Source: Actinomycetota bacterium
GTDB taxonomy: Bacteria > Actinomycetota > Actinomycetes > Nanopelagicales > Nanopelagicaceae
NCBI GenBank assembly: GCA_026392825.1
Contig: JAPLBF010000027.1
Span: 1 to 52,571, forward strand
Direction: 5' to 3'
Length of the DNA stretch: 52,571 nucleotides
In this document: one piece after another, positions 1 to 7,628 of the stretch
Layout of the letters: each line of letters starts with the position of its first letter
Position numbering within the stretch: position 1 is the first letter of the stretch
Position numbers and translations under genes: made by a program
Notes under the pieces: generated by a model
What the model was told of the DNA's origin: nothing
The model's input: only the letters and a program-made list of their open reading frames with translations
Databases searched by the model: none

Positions 1-20
1 TTCTCTGGCATTGACTTATG

Positions 21-42
21 GCACGCTGTTGAGTTCTCAAGG
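21..42 (-). promoter_or_regulatory. Pre-16S rRNA leader element (rRNA operon starts at left edge)
   Basis: Read on the minus strand this contains CCTTGAGAACTCAACAGC, the leader element found just upstream of 16S rRNA in many actinobacteria. Its core TTGAGAACTCAA (29-40) is a perfect 12-bp palindrome. It follows two promoters and tyrS, so the 16S gene should begin a short way beyond position 1 on the minus strand. In mycobacteria the corresponding segment is linked to antitermination and RNase III processing; that role here is inferred. Confidence 0.75.
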
Positions 43-95
43 TACGGATGCGCACTGCGTTTCGGCTTATGACCGATTTTCAGGGCAGACTGCCA

Positions 96-125
96 AATCT
101 AGTCCATTCACGCAGGCACGGTCAA
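96..125 (-). promoter_or_regulatory. rRNA operon promoter P2 (proximal)
   Basis: On the minus strand TTGACC (120-125) is followed by an 18-bp spacer and TAGATT (96-101). It lies between promoter P1 and the pre-16S leader element, so transcription would start near position 89 and run off the left edge. Assignment to the housekeeping sigma factor is inferred from the hexamers. Confidence 0.55.
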
Positions 126-198
126 ACCGGCCTAAATGAGGTCTAGAACTGGAAGATGCTGTACGGCCTAATTCGTCCGTTCCACAGCAAGGAGCGTA

Positions 199-228
199 AC
201 TATAGGCGCCTTGGGGTGAAGGGGTCAA
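199..228 (-). promoter_or_regulatory. rRNA operon promoter P1 (distal)
   Basis: On the minus strand TTGACC (223-228), an 18-bp spacer and TATAGT (199-204) form the best sigma-70-like promoter in the window. It sits about 100 bp upstream of P2, giving a tandem arrangement typical of rRNA operons. Both promoters use the same -35 hexamer and the same spacer length. Confidence 0.7.
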
Positions 229-333
229 ATCGGCTGATCCCCGCAGCCAGTGGGATTGGTCATACTCAAAAAAATGATGAAAATTGCAATATTTATGCGT
301 AAAAATGATGCAAAACGCTAGCGGGAGTGGCTT
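229..333 (-). other. AT-rich spacer between tyrS and rRNA promoters
   Basis: The gene-free stretch 1-333 holds the rRNA leader and promoters plus this spacer. It contains a small inverted repeat GGCTG/CAGCC (232-248) directly upstream of the P1 -35 box, and two T-rich minus-strand tracts each preceded by CATCATTTTT. The repeat could weakly terminate tyrS transcription or bind a regulator, but its stem is only 5 bp and I see no canonical terminator. No small gene or tRNA is visible. Confidence 0.4.
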
Positions 334-1623
334 TTAGATCAATTCCACAGCAGCTAAATCGCGCTTGCCTTTACGTAAAACCGCATATTTACCGCATAAA
401 AAGTCACTTTTTTCGGGAGCAAAGTCTTCTCCAGATATCTTTACATTATTTAAATAAGCGCCGCCTTCTTTGACGATACGTCGGGCGGCCGATTTCGAAT
501 CAACGACGCCGGTTGCGGCCAAAAGGTCTACCCAAGTTGGGATTGGTTCACCTTTTTTTACCGTAGTGCGCGGTAATTCGGCGAGTGCGGATGCAAGGGT
601 TGCTTCGTCTAACTCTGATAACTCTCCCTGACCAAATAGTGCGCGAGCCGCGGCTTCTACGCGATCACAAATATCGGATGAATGAACAAGAGAAGTCAGT
701 TCGCGAGCAAGTGCACGATGCGCCTCACGTAAACCCGGATTCTCGTTATGAGATTTTTCAAGAGCCTCAATCTCACTCTTTGATTTAAATGAGAAAACTT
801 TTAAGAAGTTGATTACATCTTTGTCATCGGTGTTTAACCAGTATTGGAAGAATGCATATGGTGAGGTCATTTCGGGATCTAGCCAGATCGCTCCCCCAGC
901 AGTTTTCCCGAATTTACTGCCGTCTGCTTTAGCGAGCAACGGAATCGTTAGTGCATGTCCGCTTCCGCTTTCAACGCGTCGAATCAAATCGAGACCAGCA
1001 ACAATATTTCCCCATTGATCCGATCCACCAAGTTGGAGTGTGCAATTGAAGCGACGATAGAGTTCTAAGAAGTCAAAAGATTGCAGAACCTGATATGAGA
1101 ATTCAGTGTAAGAAATTCCACCGCCCTCGAGTCGCGATGAAACCGAATCTTTCGCCAACATTTGATTGACGCTGAAGTGCTTACCAATGTCTCGCATGAA
1201 TTCGATTGCGGAAAGTGGCGCTGTCCAATCTAAATTATTGGCCACGATTGCCGCGTTTCCGGTCGCACCAAAATCAAGATACTTGGAAACCTGAGCGCGA
1301 ATTCGTTCTACCCACGCAGCAACCACATCAGTTGTATTGAGCGAGCGTTCTTCGCTCTTTCCGCTGGGATCTCCAATTAAACCCGTTGCTCCACCAACCA
1401 GTGCAATTGGGATATGACCGGCTATCTGAAAGCGACGAAGCACAAGAAGGACTACGAGATTTCCTACGTGAAGGCTCGGCGCAGTTGGATCAAAACCAAT
1501 GTACAGAGTCGTTGGCTTGGATAACGCTGAAACTAGTGCAGCCTCATCAGTTGATTGAGAAAAAAGACCACGCCATTTAAGGTCATCAATCAGGGCTTTA
1601 GATTGTGGAACAGCTGAAGTCAT
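334..1623 (-). CDS. tyrS: Tyrosyl-tRNA synthetase
   Basis: This class I aminoacyl-tRNA synthetase (429 aa) activates tyrosine and charges tRNA-Tyr in the cytoplasm. The HIGH-type motif is HVGN at residues 52-55 and the KMSKS-type loop is KFGKT at 238-242. The tyrosine pocket segment QLGGSDQWGN is at 198-207. An S4-like RNA-binding domain ends the protein, with KEGGAYLNN followed by a KSDFL/KYAVLRKGKR tail. The ATG overlaps the argH stop by 4 bp (ATGA), so it is probably translated as the last gene of the arginine operon. tyrS followed by an rRNA operon is a familiar actinobacterial neighbourhood. Confidence 0.97.
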   Translation of the reverse strand: MTSAVPQSKALIDDLKWRGLFSQSTDEAALVSALSKPTTLYIGFDPTAPSLHVGNLVVLLVLRRFQIAGHIPIALVGGATGLIGDPSGKSEERSLNTTDVVAAWVERIRAQVSKYLDFGATGNAAIVANNLDWTAPLSAIEFMRDIGKHFSVNQMLAKDSVSSRLEGGGISYTEFSYQVLQSFDFLELYRRFNCTLQLGGSDQWGNIVAGLDLIRRVESGSGHALTIPLLAKADGSKFGKTAGGAIWLDPEMTSPYAFFQYWLNTDDKDVINFLKVFSFKSKSEIEALEKSHNENPGLREAHRALARELTSLVHSSDICDRVEAAARALFGQGELSELDEATLASALAELPRTTVKKGEPIPTWVDLLAATGVVDSKSAARRIVKEGGAYLNNVKISGEDFAPEKSDFLCGKYAVLRKGKRDLAAVELI

Positions 1624-2963
1624 TGGCTCATCATCTCGGAAAAAGCGTTGATCTGGGCGGATATTTTCACCTGAGTGGCCTTCGTTTCGGCGGCAGCATC
1701 GCTAAGTTGTTTCGCTAACGCCGCTCCCCCGGTAGCGCCGATGGTTTTGCGTGAAGCGATTGCGCCAGCCACAGTTAAGGAATTGTGAACATCAGAAGTT
1801 AGGGAGGCTTCATGTGCTTGAGCAAATGGAACACCGGCGCGAACCAAGAAGTCAGCGACCTCGGTCGCCAGGGAGAATCCCTGAGGGGCAGCCGCAGCCA
1901 TTTTTCCACGATCAAAAGTTGTCGTTGCAACCATTCCGGTTACGGCGGGAAGAACTAATCGCAAAGTATCAATTGAATCAAAGAGTGGCTCTTTATCTTC
2001 TTGAAGATCGCGGTTGTAAGCGAATGGCAAACCTTTTAGCATTGCAAGAACGCCGGTGAGATTTCCAATTAAGCGACCAGCTTTTCCACGGGCTAGTTCG
2101 GCGACATCGGGGTTCTTCTTCTGTGGCATTATCGAGGAACCTGTTGAGTAAGCATCAGCAACTTTGGCCCATCCAAATTCGGATGTTGCCCAGATACACC
2201 ACTCTTCACCGATACGAGAGAGATGAACGCCAACCATTGAAATTATGAAAAGCGCCTCTGCAACAAAATCGCGATCTGAAACCCCATCGATGCTATTTGC
2301 CGAAGATCCAGTGAATCCCAGATCTCTCGCTGTTACTTCAGGAGCTAAACCCAAACCGGATCCAGCGAGCGCTCCAGAACCTAGCGGACTAACTGATGTT
2401 CGAGTCAACCAATCGGTGATGCGGTCAATATCACGAGCAAAGGCGTGAATGTGTTTTGCTATTTCGTGACCAAATAAAATTGGTTGCGCATGTTGCATAT
2501 GGGTAAATCCCGGCGCAGGCGCATCGCTGTATTCACTTGCTTTGGCGATAAGTGCTTCCTGCAAGTGCGTTATTTGATTGGCAATATCGAGCATATGATC
2601 AATTGCAAAAAGTTTTAGATCGGTAGCGACTTGATCATTTCGGGAGCGACCGGCGCGTAAAGATCCTCCTACTTCGCCAATTTTCTCAGTTAGTCCGCGT
2701 TCCAGCGCGCTATGTACATCTTCATCTTCAGAGTTAGGTAGAAATTTTCCGGAGGCGACTTCTAAAATCAACTCACGTAGGCCGGCTTCTATTTTTTGCG
2801 CGACATCCGATTTCAGGAGACTTGAACTCTGCAGAACCCTTAAATGGGCGAGCGATGAACGTAAGTCATACGGTGCTAAGCGCCAATCAAAATGAACGCT
2901 TCGTGACAGCGCGAAGACGGCGTCGGCCGGTGCATCGGAAAATCTTCCACCCCAGAGCGCCAT
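1620..2963 (-). CDS. argH: Argininosuccinate lyase
   Basis: ArgH splits argininosuccinate into arginine and fumarate, the last step of arginine synthesis. The 447-aa protein has the fumarase/aspartase superfamily signature GSSIMPQKKNPD (275-286), whose serine loop is catalytic, and a THMQHAQP segment (154-161) carrying the conserved histidine. N-terminal LWGGRF is the usual ArgH opening. Its start overlaps the argR stop as TAATG and its stop overlaps tyrS as ATGA, so translational coupling is likely. The argG gene that normally precedes it is absent here, so its substrate must come from an argininosuccinate synthase encoded elsewhere. Confidence 0.97.
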   Translation of the reverse strand: MALWGGRFSDAPADAVFALSRSVHFDWRLAPYDLRSSLAHLRVLQSSSLLKSDVAQKIEAGLRELILEVASGKFLPNSEDEDVHSALERGLTEKIGEVGGSLRAGRSRNDQVATDLKLFAIDHMLDIANQITHLQEALIAKASEYSDAPAPGFTHMQHAQPILFGHEIAKHIHAFARDIDRITDWLTRTSVSPLGSGALAGSGLGLAPEVTARDLGFTGSSANSIDGVSDRDFVAEALFIISMVGVHLSRIGEEWCIWATSEFGWAKVADAYSTGSSIMPQKKNPDVAELARGKAGRLIGNLTGVLAMLKGLPFAYNRDLQEDKEPLFDSIDTLRLVLPAVTGMVATTTFDRGKMAAAAPQGFSLATEVADFLVRAGVPFAQAHEASLTSDVHNSLTVAGAIASRKTIGATGGAALAKQLSDAAAETKATQVKISAQINAFSEMMSQ

Positions 2964-3472
2964 TATTTTCTCGCCTTCCGATTACTGTTGGATTTCTTTT
3001 CCGATCTACCGAATGAGAGCAATTCTTTCGCTAATTCCGCTCCTCCGTTGGACTTCTTGGAGACCACCAAGACCGTGTCGTCGCCTGCGATGGTGCCGAT
3101 AATGCTGGAAATCCCCGAATTATCTAATGAACTGGCTAGGAACTGTGCTCCACCAGGTGGAGTGCGGACCACTGCCAAATTCCCAGAGGATTCAACTGAG
3201 AGAATTAAATCGGAAGGCAGTGGCATTGATTTTGAAATCGCGCCATCCGAAGAAGCGCCAATTTGGTAGATCAGTTCTCCGAACTCATTGCGAGATCGCA
3301 CAGCACCAACTTCTTCTAAATCGCGGCTAGCCGTTGCCTGAGTAACGGCAAAGCCTGCCTTCTTTAGCAGTTTTACCAGATCAGATTGTGAATGAATCAC
3401 GCCTGCTTTGATCAATGAGATCGCCTTTGAACGACGAGCGGCAACCGATGATGAGTTTAGAACTTTAGCCAC
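2963..3472 (-). CDS. argR: Arginine repressor ArgR
   Basis: ArgR is a hexameric arginine-sensing DNA-binding protein that represses arginine genes. The 169-aa protein has an N-terminal winged-helix part (about 10-75, with SQSDLVKLLKKAGF and TQATASRDLEEVGA) and a C-terminal oligomerisation and arginine-binding part with the signature GTIAGDDTVLVV. The start is GTG at 3470-3472, preceded by a strong GGAGG ribosome binding site inside the end of argD; the two genes overlap by 8 bp. A basic tail rich in K, R, N and S follows the core. The likely operator is the ARG-box pair at 7593-7624 in front of argC, making this an autoregulated operon. Confidence 0.95.
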   Translation of the reverse strand: MAKVLNSSSVAARRSKAISLIKAGVIHSQSDLVKLLKKAGFAVTQATASRDLEEVGAVRSRNEFGELIYQIGASSDGAISKSMPLPSDLILSVESSGNLAVVRTPPGGAQFLASSLDNSGISSIIGTIAGDDTVLVVSKKSNGGAELAKELLSFGRSEKKSNSNRKARK

Positions 3473-4643
3473 GTTCCACCTCCTGCATACATAAAGTGAA
3501 AACAGTTATGAATCTATCAATTTGAACTTTGGAAACGGTTAAGGCAGGAGCGATTCGAATCGTTTCGTCATTCGGCGCGTTGACCAAGATCCCGCGATCT
3601 GACAATTCCGCGGCTAACGCCTTTGCATAGCCACCATCTAGACCTATCCCTAAAAGCAAGCCACGGCCTCGGACTTCGGTTACTCCCCTAATCGCGACAA
3701 GTTTAATTTTCAGACGTTTTTCAAAACTCTTAGCTGAAACCATTAAACGATTCTTGGTGATGAATTCAATCGCAGCGAGACCAGCCGCAGCCGAAACTGG
3801 GTTACCGCCGAAAGTTGTGCCGTGTTCACCTGGTGCAAATTGTGGACAGTTAGTACCTAAAGAAATCATCGCGCCGAGAGGAAGGCCACCACCTAAACCT
3901 TTTGCCAAGGTGATTACATCAGGACGAATCTTTTCCTCTTCATATCCAAACCAGGTTCCAGTACGCCCAATTCCTGTCTGCACGCAATCAAAGACTAATA
4001 GGACTCCATGTTCGCTGCACAGCTCTCTTAATTGTTTTAGGTATCCAAATGGAGGAACGATGACTCCCGCTTCACCCATTATCGGTTCCACAATTACCAT
4101 TGCAGTCTTTTTGTTCACTGCTTTGCGCATCGCTGAGATGTCGCCAAAAGTTACATGCTTAATATTTTTCACAAGGGGTTTAAAGGGATTACGTTTACTT
4201 GGTTGCCCGGTGAGAGAAAGAGCTCCCATAGTTCTACCGTGGAATGAACCAGTTGTGGCGACGATCTTTGAGCGGCCAGTTTTGCGCGATAATTTCAGCG
4301 CTGCTTCGTTCGCTTCCGCCCCTGAATTGCAGAAAAATACTCGTGCTGTGTTATCTCCAGTTAGCTCTTGTAACTTTGCCGCTAATGCGATTCCTGAGGG
4401 TTGACTGTAAAAATTACTTACGTGACCTAGGGTTGCGATTTGTTTGGAGACAGCGCGAACAATTACAGGATGTGCGTGGCCTAATACGTTGGTTGCAATG
4501 CCCCCCAGAAAATCAAGGTACTTCTTGCCCGCGATGTCGGTTACTACCAGGCCCTTTCCGGATTTCAAGGTAATCGTCGGAACACCGTAATTACCCTGCA
4601 TTACATCGCTCCAACTAGCGTTTATCGCTTTCGCTGTGCTCAT
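3465..4643 (-). CDS. argD: Acetylornithine aminotransferase
   Basis: This class III PLP-dependent aminotransferase (392 aa) converts N-acetylglutamate semialdehyde to N-acetylornithine using glutamate. Visible features are the phosphate-binding segment FFCNSGAEANEAALK (103-117), the aspartate of VFDCVQTGIGRTG that contacts the PLP ring nitrogen, and the Schiff-base lysine in TLAKGLGGGLPLGA (K248). The ATG overlaps the argB stop by 4 bp and the 3' end overlaps argR by 8 bp. Related enzymes can also act on succinyl-diaminopimelate; the operon context favours the arginine role. Confidence 0.95.
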   Translation of the reverse strand: MSTAKAINASWSDVMQGNYGVPTITLKSGKGLVVTDIAGKKYLDFLGGIATNVLGHAHPVIVRAVSKQIATLGHVSNFYSQPSGIALAAKLQELTGDNTARVFFCNSGAEANEAALKLSRKTGRSKIVATTGSFHGRTMGALSLTGQPSKRNPFKPLVKNIKHVTFGDISAMRKAVNKKTAMVIVEPIMGEAGVIVPPFGYLKQLRELCSEHGVLLVFDCVQTGIGRTGTWFGYEEEKIRPDVITLAKGLGGGLPLGAMISLGTNCPQFAPGEHGTTFGGNPVSAAAGLAAIEFITKNRLMVSAKSFEKRLKIKLVAIRGVTEVRGRGLLLGIGLDGGYAKALAAELSDRGILVNAPNDETIRIAPALTVSKVQIDRFITVFTLCMQEVERG

Positions 4644-5425
4644 TTGGTCACCAACGTTCCTCCGTTATTGCCCAGCGCCGCAGCGAAGGCTGATGGATCG
4701 GTTCCATCGATAATTCTTACGGCACTTGCGCCACCTTTAATTGCATCCAAGCAAGCCTGAACTTTTGGAGCCATTCCTTGCGCGAATGTTCCTTTGATCG
4801 CATTTAATTCCGTAGCTGTAATCTCCGAAATCAATGAAGCGGTATCTGGCCAAGAACGATAAATTCCAGCGACATCAGTCATAATTATTAAACATTGCGC
4901 ATCAAGAGCACCAGCAATTGCCGCGGCTGCTAGGTCGGCATTTACGTTAAGGCCTGACTTGAAACTCTCATCTACCGCGATCGGAGAAATCACCGGTACC
5001 TGACCACCCTTTAGTGCGTTCTTAATTGCTTGTGAATTAACGGCAGTTACTACTCCGACCAATCCCAAATCAGCTGGTGTGCCATCAACTAGTTGACGCA
5101 AAGGTTCGGCAATTAGCGATTCAGAGGTTCGTCCCGAAAGTGCCACTGCATTTACCCCTGCTTTTTGTAGCGCTTTTGCAACCGCGGGTCCGACCTCACT
5201 AGCGAGAACGCGTTCAACAACTTCAAAAATTTCTGGAGTTGTGACGCGGAAACCTCCAATAAATTCTGAATTTATCTGCTCTTCTCTTAGCGCCGCATCA
5301 ATTTGCGGCCCACCACCATGGACTATCACCAACGCAACACCATCGTGCTGGGCGGATGCGATCGCTCTTGCAAAAGCACCGTTTTCATCTTGCATGGCAT
5401 GACCGCCGAATTTAACGACTATCAC
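4640..5425 (-). CDS. argB: Acetylglutamate kinase (short form, no N-terminal helix)
   Basis: ArgB phosphorylates N-acetylglutamate. The 261-aa protein has the amino-acid kinase fold, with VVKFGGHAM at 3-11, VIVHGGGPQID at about 33-43 and the ATP-side segment LIIMTDVAGIY. The start is GTG (5423-5425), overlapping the argJ stop. An in-frame stop at 5456-5458, ten codons upstream with no usual start codon between, shows the protein really lacks the roughly 25-residue N-terminal helix of arginine-sensitive hexameric enzymes. In length it resembles the arginine-insensitive E. coli enzyme, although the pathway here uses ArgJ recycling. Confidence 0.95.
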   Translation of the reverse strand: MIVVKFGGHAMQDENGAFARAIASAQHDGVALVIVHGGGPQIDAALREEQINSEFIGGFRVTTPEIFEVVERVLASEVGPAVAKALQKAGVNAVALSGRTSESLIAEPLRQLVDGTPADLGLVGVVTAVNSQAIKNALKGGQVPVISPIAVDESFKSGLNVNADLAAAAIAGALDAQCLIIMTDVAGIYRSWPDTASLISEITATELNAIKGTFAQGMAPKVQACLDAIKGGASAVRIIDGTDPSAFAAALGNNGGTLVTK

Positions 5426-6564
5426 GTTGCGTACGCCGAGTTCTCGTGGACGTAGTCATGAGATAAATCGTTGGTAAAGACCGTTGCCTGGGCATCGCCC
5501 ATATTCAGATTGATATCAATTGTGACGAGTCGATTGGTAAAGGAAACTTGCTTTCGATCAGCAAACGGTGCACTTGCTTTCGCCACTTGAACACCATTTA
5601 AAGTCACATCGATATTTAATGGATTCAACTGCGCTTGCGCGGTTCCGACGGCAGCGAGAACTCTGCCCCAGTTGGGATCACCACCAAATATTGCGCACTT
5701 AAGTAAATTGTTTCGAGCGCAAGCGCGAGCGACTTCAACCGCCTCTGCTTCCGTCACCGCGCCAAATACCTTAATGGCGACCGTCTTTGTTGACCCTTCG
5801 GCATCGGCGATTAACTGTTGGGAAAGTGATCCACAAACCTGCATTAGTAAATCTTCGAACTCTGTCTCGGCGGGCTCGTATCCACTCGCACCTGAACCCA
5901 TTAGCAAGACCGTGTCATTGGTTGAGGTGCAGCCATCTGAGTCAATTCGGTTATAGGTTCGGTCGCACACTCTTTTAAATACCTCTTGCGCGTTTTCTGG
6001 AAGTACGGCATCGGTCATAATTACCGAAAGCATCGTCGCCAAAGCGGGAGCTAACATTCCGGCTCCTTTAGCAACTCCGGATACCTCAAAGTTAGCGCTC
6101 TTGTAGGTCGCGATCTTGGCAACGCTATCGGTCGTCATAATCGCCTGTGCTACATCTGTTAGAGAATCAGTTTTAAGGCTCTTTGAGATGACATCTATCC
6201 CGCTGAGAATATTTTCCATCGGAAGCAATTCACCTATTAGACCGGTAGAGCAAACAACTACTTCACCAGCGGAAATATTCAGCAACTCACCAACGTATTC
6301 GGCCGTCTTATGGGTATCTGCGAATCCTTGAGGACCTGTGCAAGCATTAGCTCCGCCAGAATTAAGAATGGCCGCCCTGACGATTTTGCCTTTAGTGACT
6401 TGTTTGCTCCAAATAACGGGAGCAGCAACAACTTGATTTGAGGTGTAAACAGCTGCGGCATCAAAGTTAGGTCCATTATTTACGACCAAAGTTAAGTCGA
6501 GCGCACCTGAACTCTTCAGCCCTGCTGCACACGAGGCAGCGGTAAAGCCGTTGGGTAACTTCAC
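5422..6564 (-). CDS. argJ: Glutamate N-acetyltransferase / ornithine acetyltransferase
   Basis: ArgJ moves the acetyl group from N-acetylornithine to glutamate, closing the cyclic arginine pathway; some members also use acetyl-CoA. The 380-aa precursor carries the autoproteolysis site KGAGMLAPALATML, with cleavage expected between A176 and T177 so that T177 becomes the N-terminal nucleophile of the beta chain. The oxyanion-hole segment CSTGLIGE is at 105-112. The start is GTG (6562-6564), overlapping the argC stop. No argA or argE is visible in the window. Whether this enzyme is mono- or bifunctional cannot be told by eye. Confidence 0.95.
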   Translation of the reverse strand: MKLPNGFTAASCAAGLKSSGALDLTLVVNNGPNFDAAAVYTSNQVVAAPVIWSKQVTKGKIVRAAILNSGGANACTGPQGFADTHKTAEYVGELLNISAGEVVVCSTGLIGELLPMENILSGIDVISKSLKTDSLTDVAQAIMTTDSVAKIATYKSANFEVSGVAKGAGMLAPALATMLSVIMTDAVLPENAQEVFKRVCDRTYNRIDSDGCTSTNDTVLLMGSGASGYEPAETEFEDLLMQVCGSLSQQLIADAEGSTKTVAIKVFGAVTEAEAVEVARACARNNLLKCAIFGGDPNWGRVLAAVGTAQAQLNPLNIDVTLNGVQVAKASAPFADRKQVSFTNRLVTIDINLNMGDAQATVFTNDLSHDYVHENSAYAT

Positions 6565-7580
6565 GTACCGATACCTTGGCTAGTTAGCCCCAGATTCTCG
6601 GCGAAACCACAAATGATATTCGCGTTCTGAATAGCCTGCCCCGCTGCACCTTTTACGAGATTATCGATCGCAACGCTGACAATCAAGCGATTGGTGTGAT
6701 CATCAACTGCAACCTGCATCGCCACATAATTACTACCAAGAACCGAAGAAGTCTTAGGCATTTGACCTTCCGGCAACAATTGAACAAACTCTTCGCCGGC
6801 ATATGCCTCTTCGTATGTTCTTCGAACTTGATCGCTAGTGACTCCAGATTGCAATTTCATAGTGATCGTCGCCAAAATTCCACGCGGCATCGGCGCTAAA
6901 ATTGGGGTAAACGAAATCTTTGAAGACTTACCCGTAGCGCGAGTGATCGCTTCTTCAATTTCTGGAGTGTGTTGATGCACTCCCCCAAATTTATAGGAGG
7001 TGAGACTTCCCATAACCTCACTTGCGATGAGATTAATTTTTGCGCTACGTCCCGCACCTGTTGTGCCAGAGGCTGCGACGACAACAACATCTTCAATATC
7101 TGCAATATTTGCTGCGGGTGCAATTCCGAGTGCGATAGCAGTTGCATAGCAGCCGGGATTAGCCACTTTCTTTGATTTTGCAATCCCAGCGCGTGCGCCC
7201 GGAAGTTCAGGTGCACCATAAGTCCAAGTTCCGGCGTGATCTCCTCCGTAGTACTTATTCCATTTCGCGCTATCTTCTAAGCGAAAGTCCGCACCTAAGT
7301 CGACGATCTTTGCGCCACTGTGCAATGAAGAAATTACACCCGCACTTTCGCCGTGTGGAAGCGCTAGGAAAATTACTTCACAGCATTCTAAATCCTTGGG
7401 ATTGAACGAACTGAAAGTCTTCCCGGAGTAGTTCGTGAGATGTGGGTGCACCGTAATGATCGCCTCGCCTGCATTCGAATGAGCGGTCACGGTACAAACA
7501 TCAAATTCTGGGTGGACCGCCAATAGACGCAAAAGCTCTCCCCCAGCATATCCACTGGCTCCGATGATCCCGATTTTCAT
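6561..7580 (-). CDS. argC: N-acetyl-gamma-glutamyl-phosphate reductase
   Basis: ArgC reduces N-acetylglutamyl phosphate to the semialdehyde with NADPH. The 339-aa protein begins with the dinucleotide-binding loop GASGYAGGEL (7-16), and the catalytic cysteine is in ANPGCYATA (C144). It is the first gene of the arg operon. Its ATG follows a TATTAT box by only 6 nt, with no room for a ribosome binding site, so a leaderless mRNA is likely. The upstream 50 bp contain the ARG-box-like repeats and then the pheT stop codon. Confidence 0.96.
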   Translation of the reverse strand: MKIGIIGASGYAGGELLRLLAVHPEFDVCTVTAHSNAGEAIITVHPHLTNYSGKTFSSFNPKDLECCEVIFLALPHGESAGVISSLHSGAKIVDLGADFRLEDSAKWNKYYGGDHAGTWTYGAPELPGARAGIAKSKKVANPGCYATAIALGIAPAANIADIEDVVVVAASGTTGAGRSAKINLIASEVMGSLTSYKFGGVHQHTPEIEEAITRATGKSSKISFTPILAPMPRGILATITMKLQSGVTSDQVRRTYEEAYAGEEFVQLLPEGQMPKTSSVLGSNYVAMQVAVDDHTNRLIVSVAIDNLVKGAAGQAIQNANIICGFAENLGLTSQGIGT

Positions 7581-7586
7581 AAGCGA

Positions 7587-7592
7587 ATAATA
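7587..7592 (-). promoter_or_regulatory. argC -10 box, leaderless promoter
   Basis: The minus strand reads TATTAT, then 6 nt, then the argC ATG, so transcription should start at or next to the start codon. No convincing -35 hexamer is seen. The ARG-box repeats begin one base upstream of this box, so ArgR binding would block polymerase. Confidence 0.5.
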
Positions 7593-7624
7593 GCATAATT
7601 ATGCATAGATGTGCATAATTATAC
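7593..7624. promoter_or_regulatory. Candidate ArgR operator (two ARG-box-like palindromes)
   Basis: Two near-identical 12-mers, GCATAATTATGC (7593-7604, a perfect palindrome) and GCATAATTATAC (7613-7624), are separated by 8 bp. They also form a larger inverted repeat, AATTATGCA-N6-TGCATAATT. AT-rich 18-bp palindromic ARG boxes in pairs are the known targets of the ArgR family. The location over the argC promoter, in an operon encoding ArgR, supports the assignment. The second repeat also contains TATAAT on the minus strand (7618-7623), which could be an alternative -10 box. Confidence 0.65.
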
Positions 7625-7628
7625 AAAC

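Noticed and set aside
1-333. tRNA gene in the left gene-free region
   Set aside because: No cloverleaf or T-arm GGTTCGA-like sequence is visible; the region is explained by rRNA promoters and leader.
3754-4404. 216-aa plus-strand open frame opposite argD
   Set aside because: It is a shadow of argD with no recognised domain; codon structure follows the argD strand.
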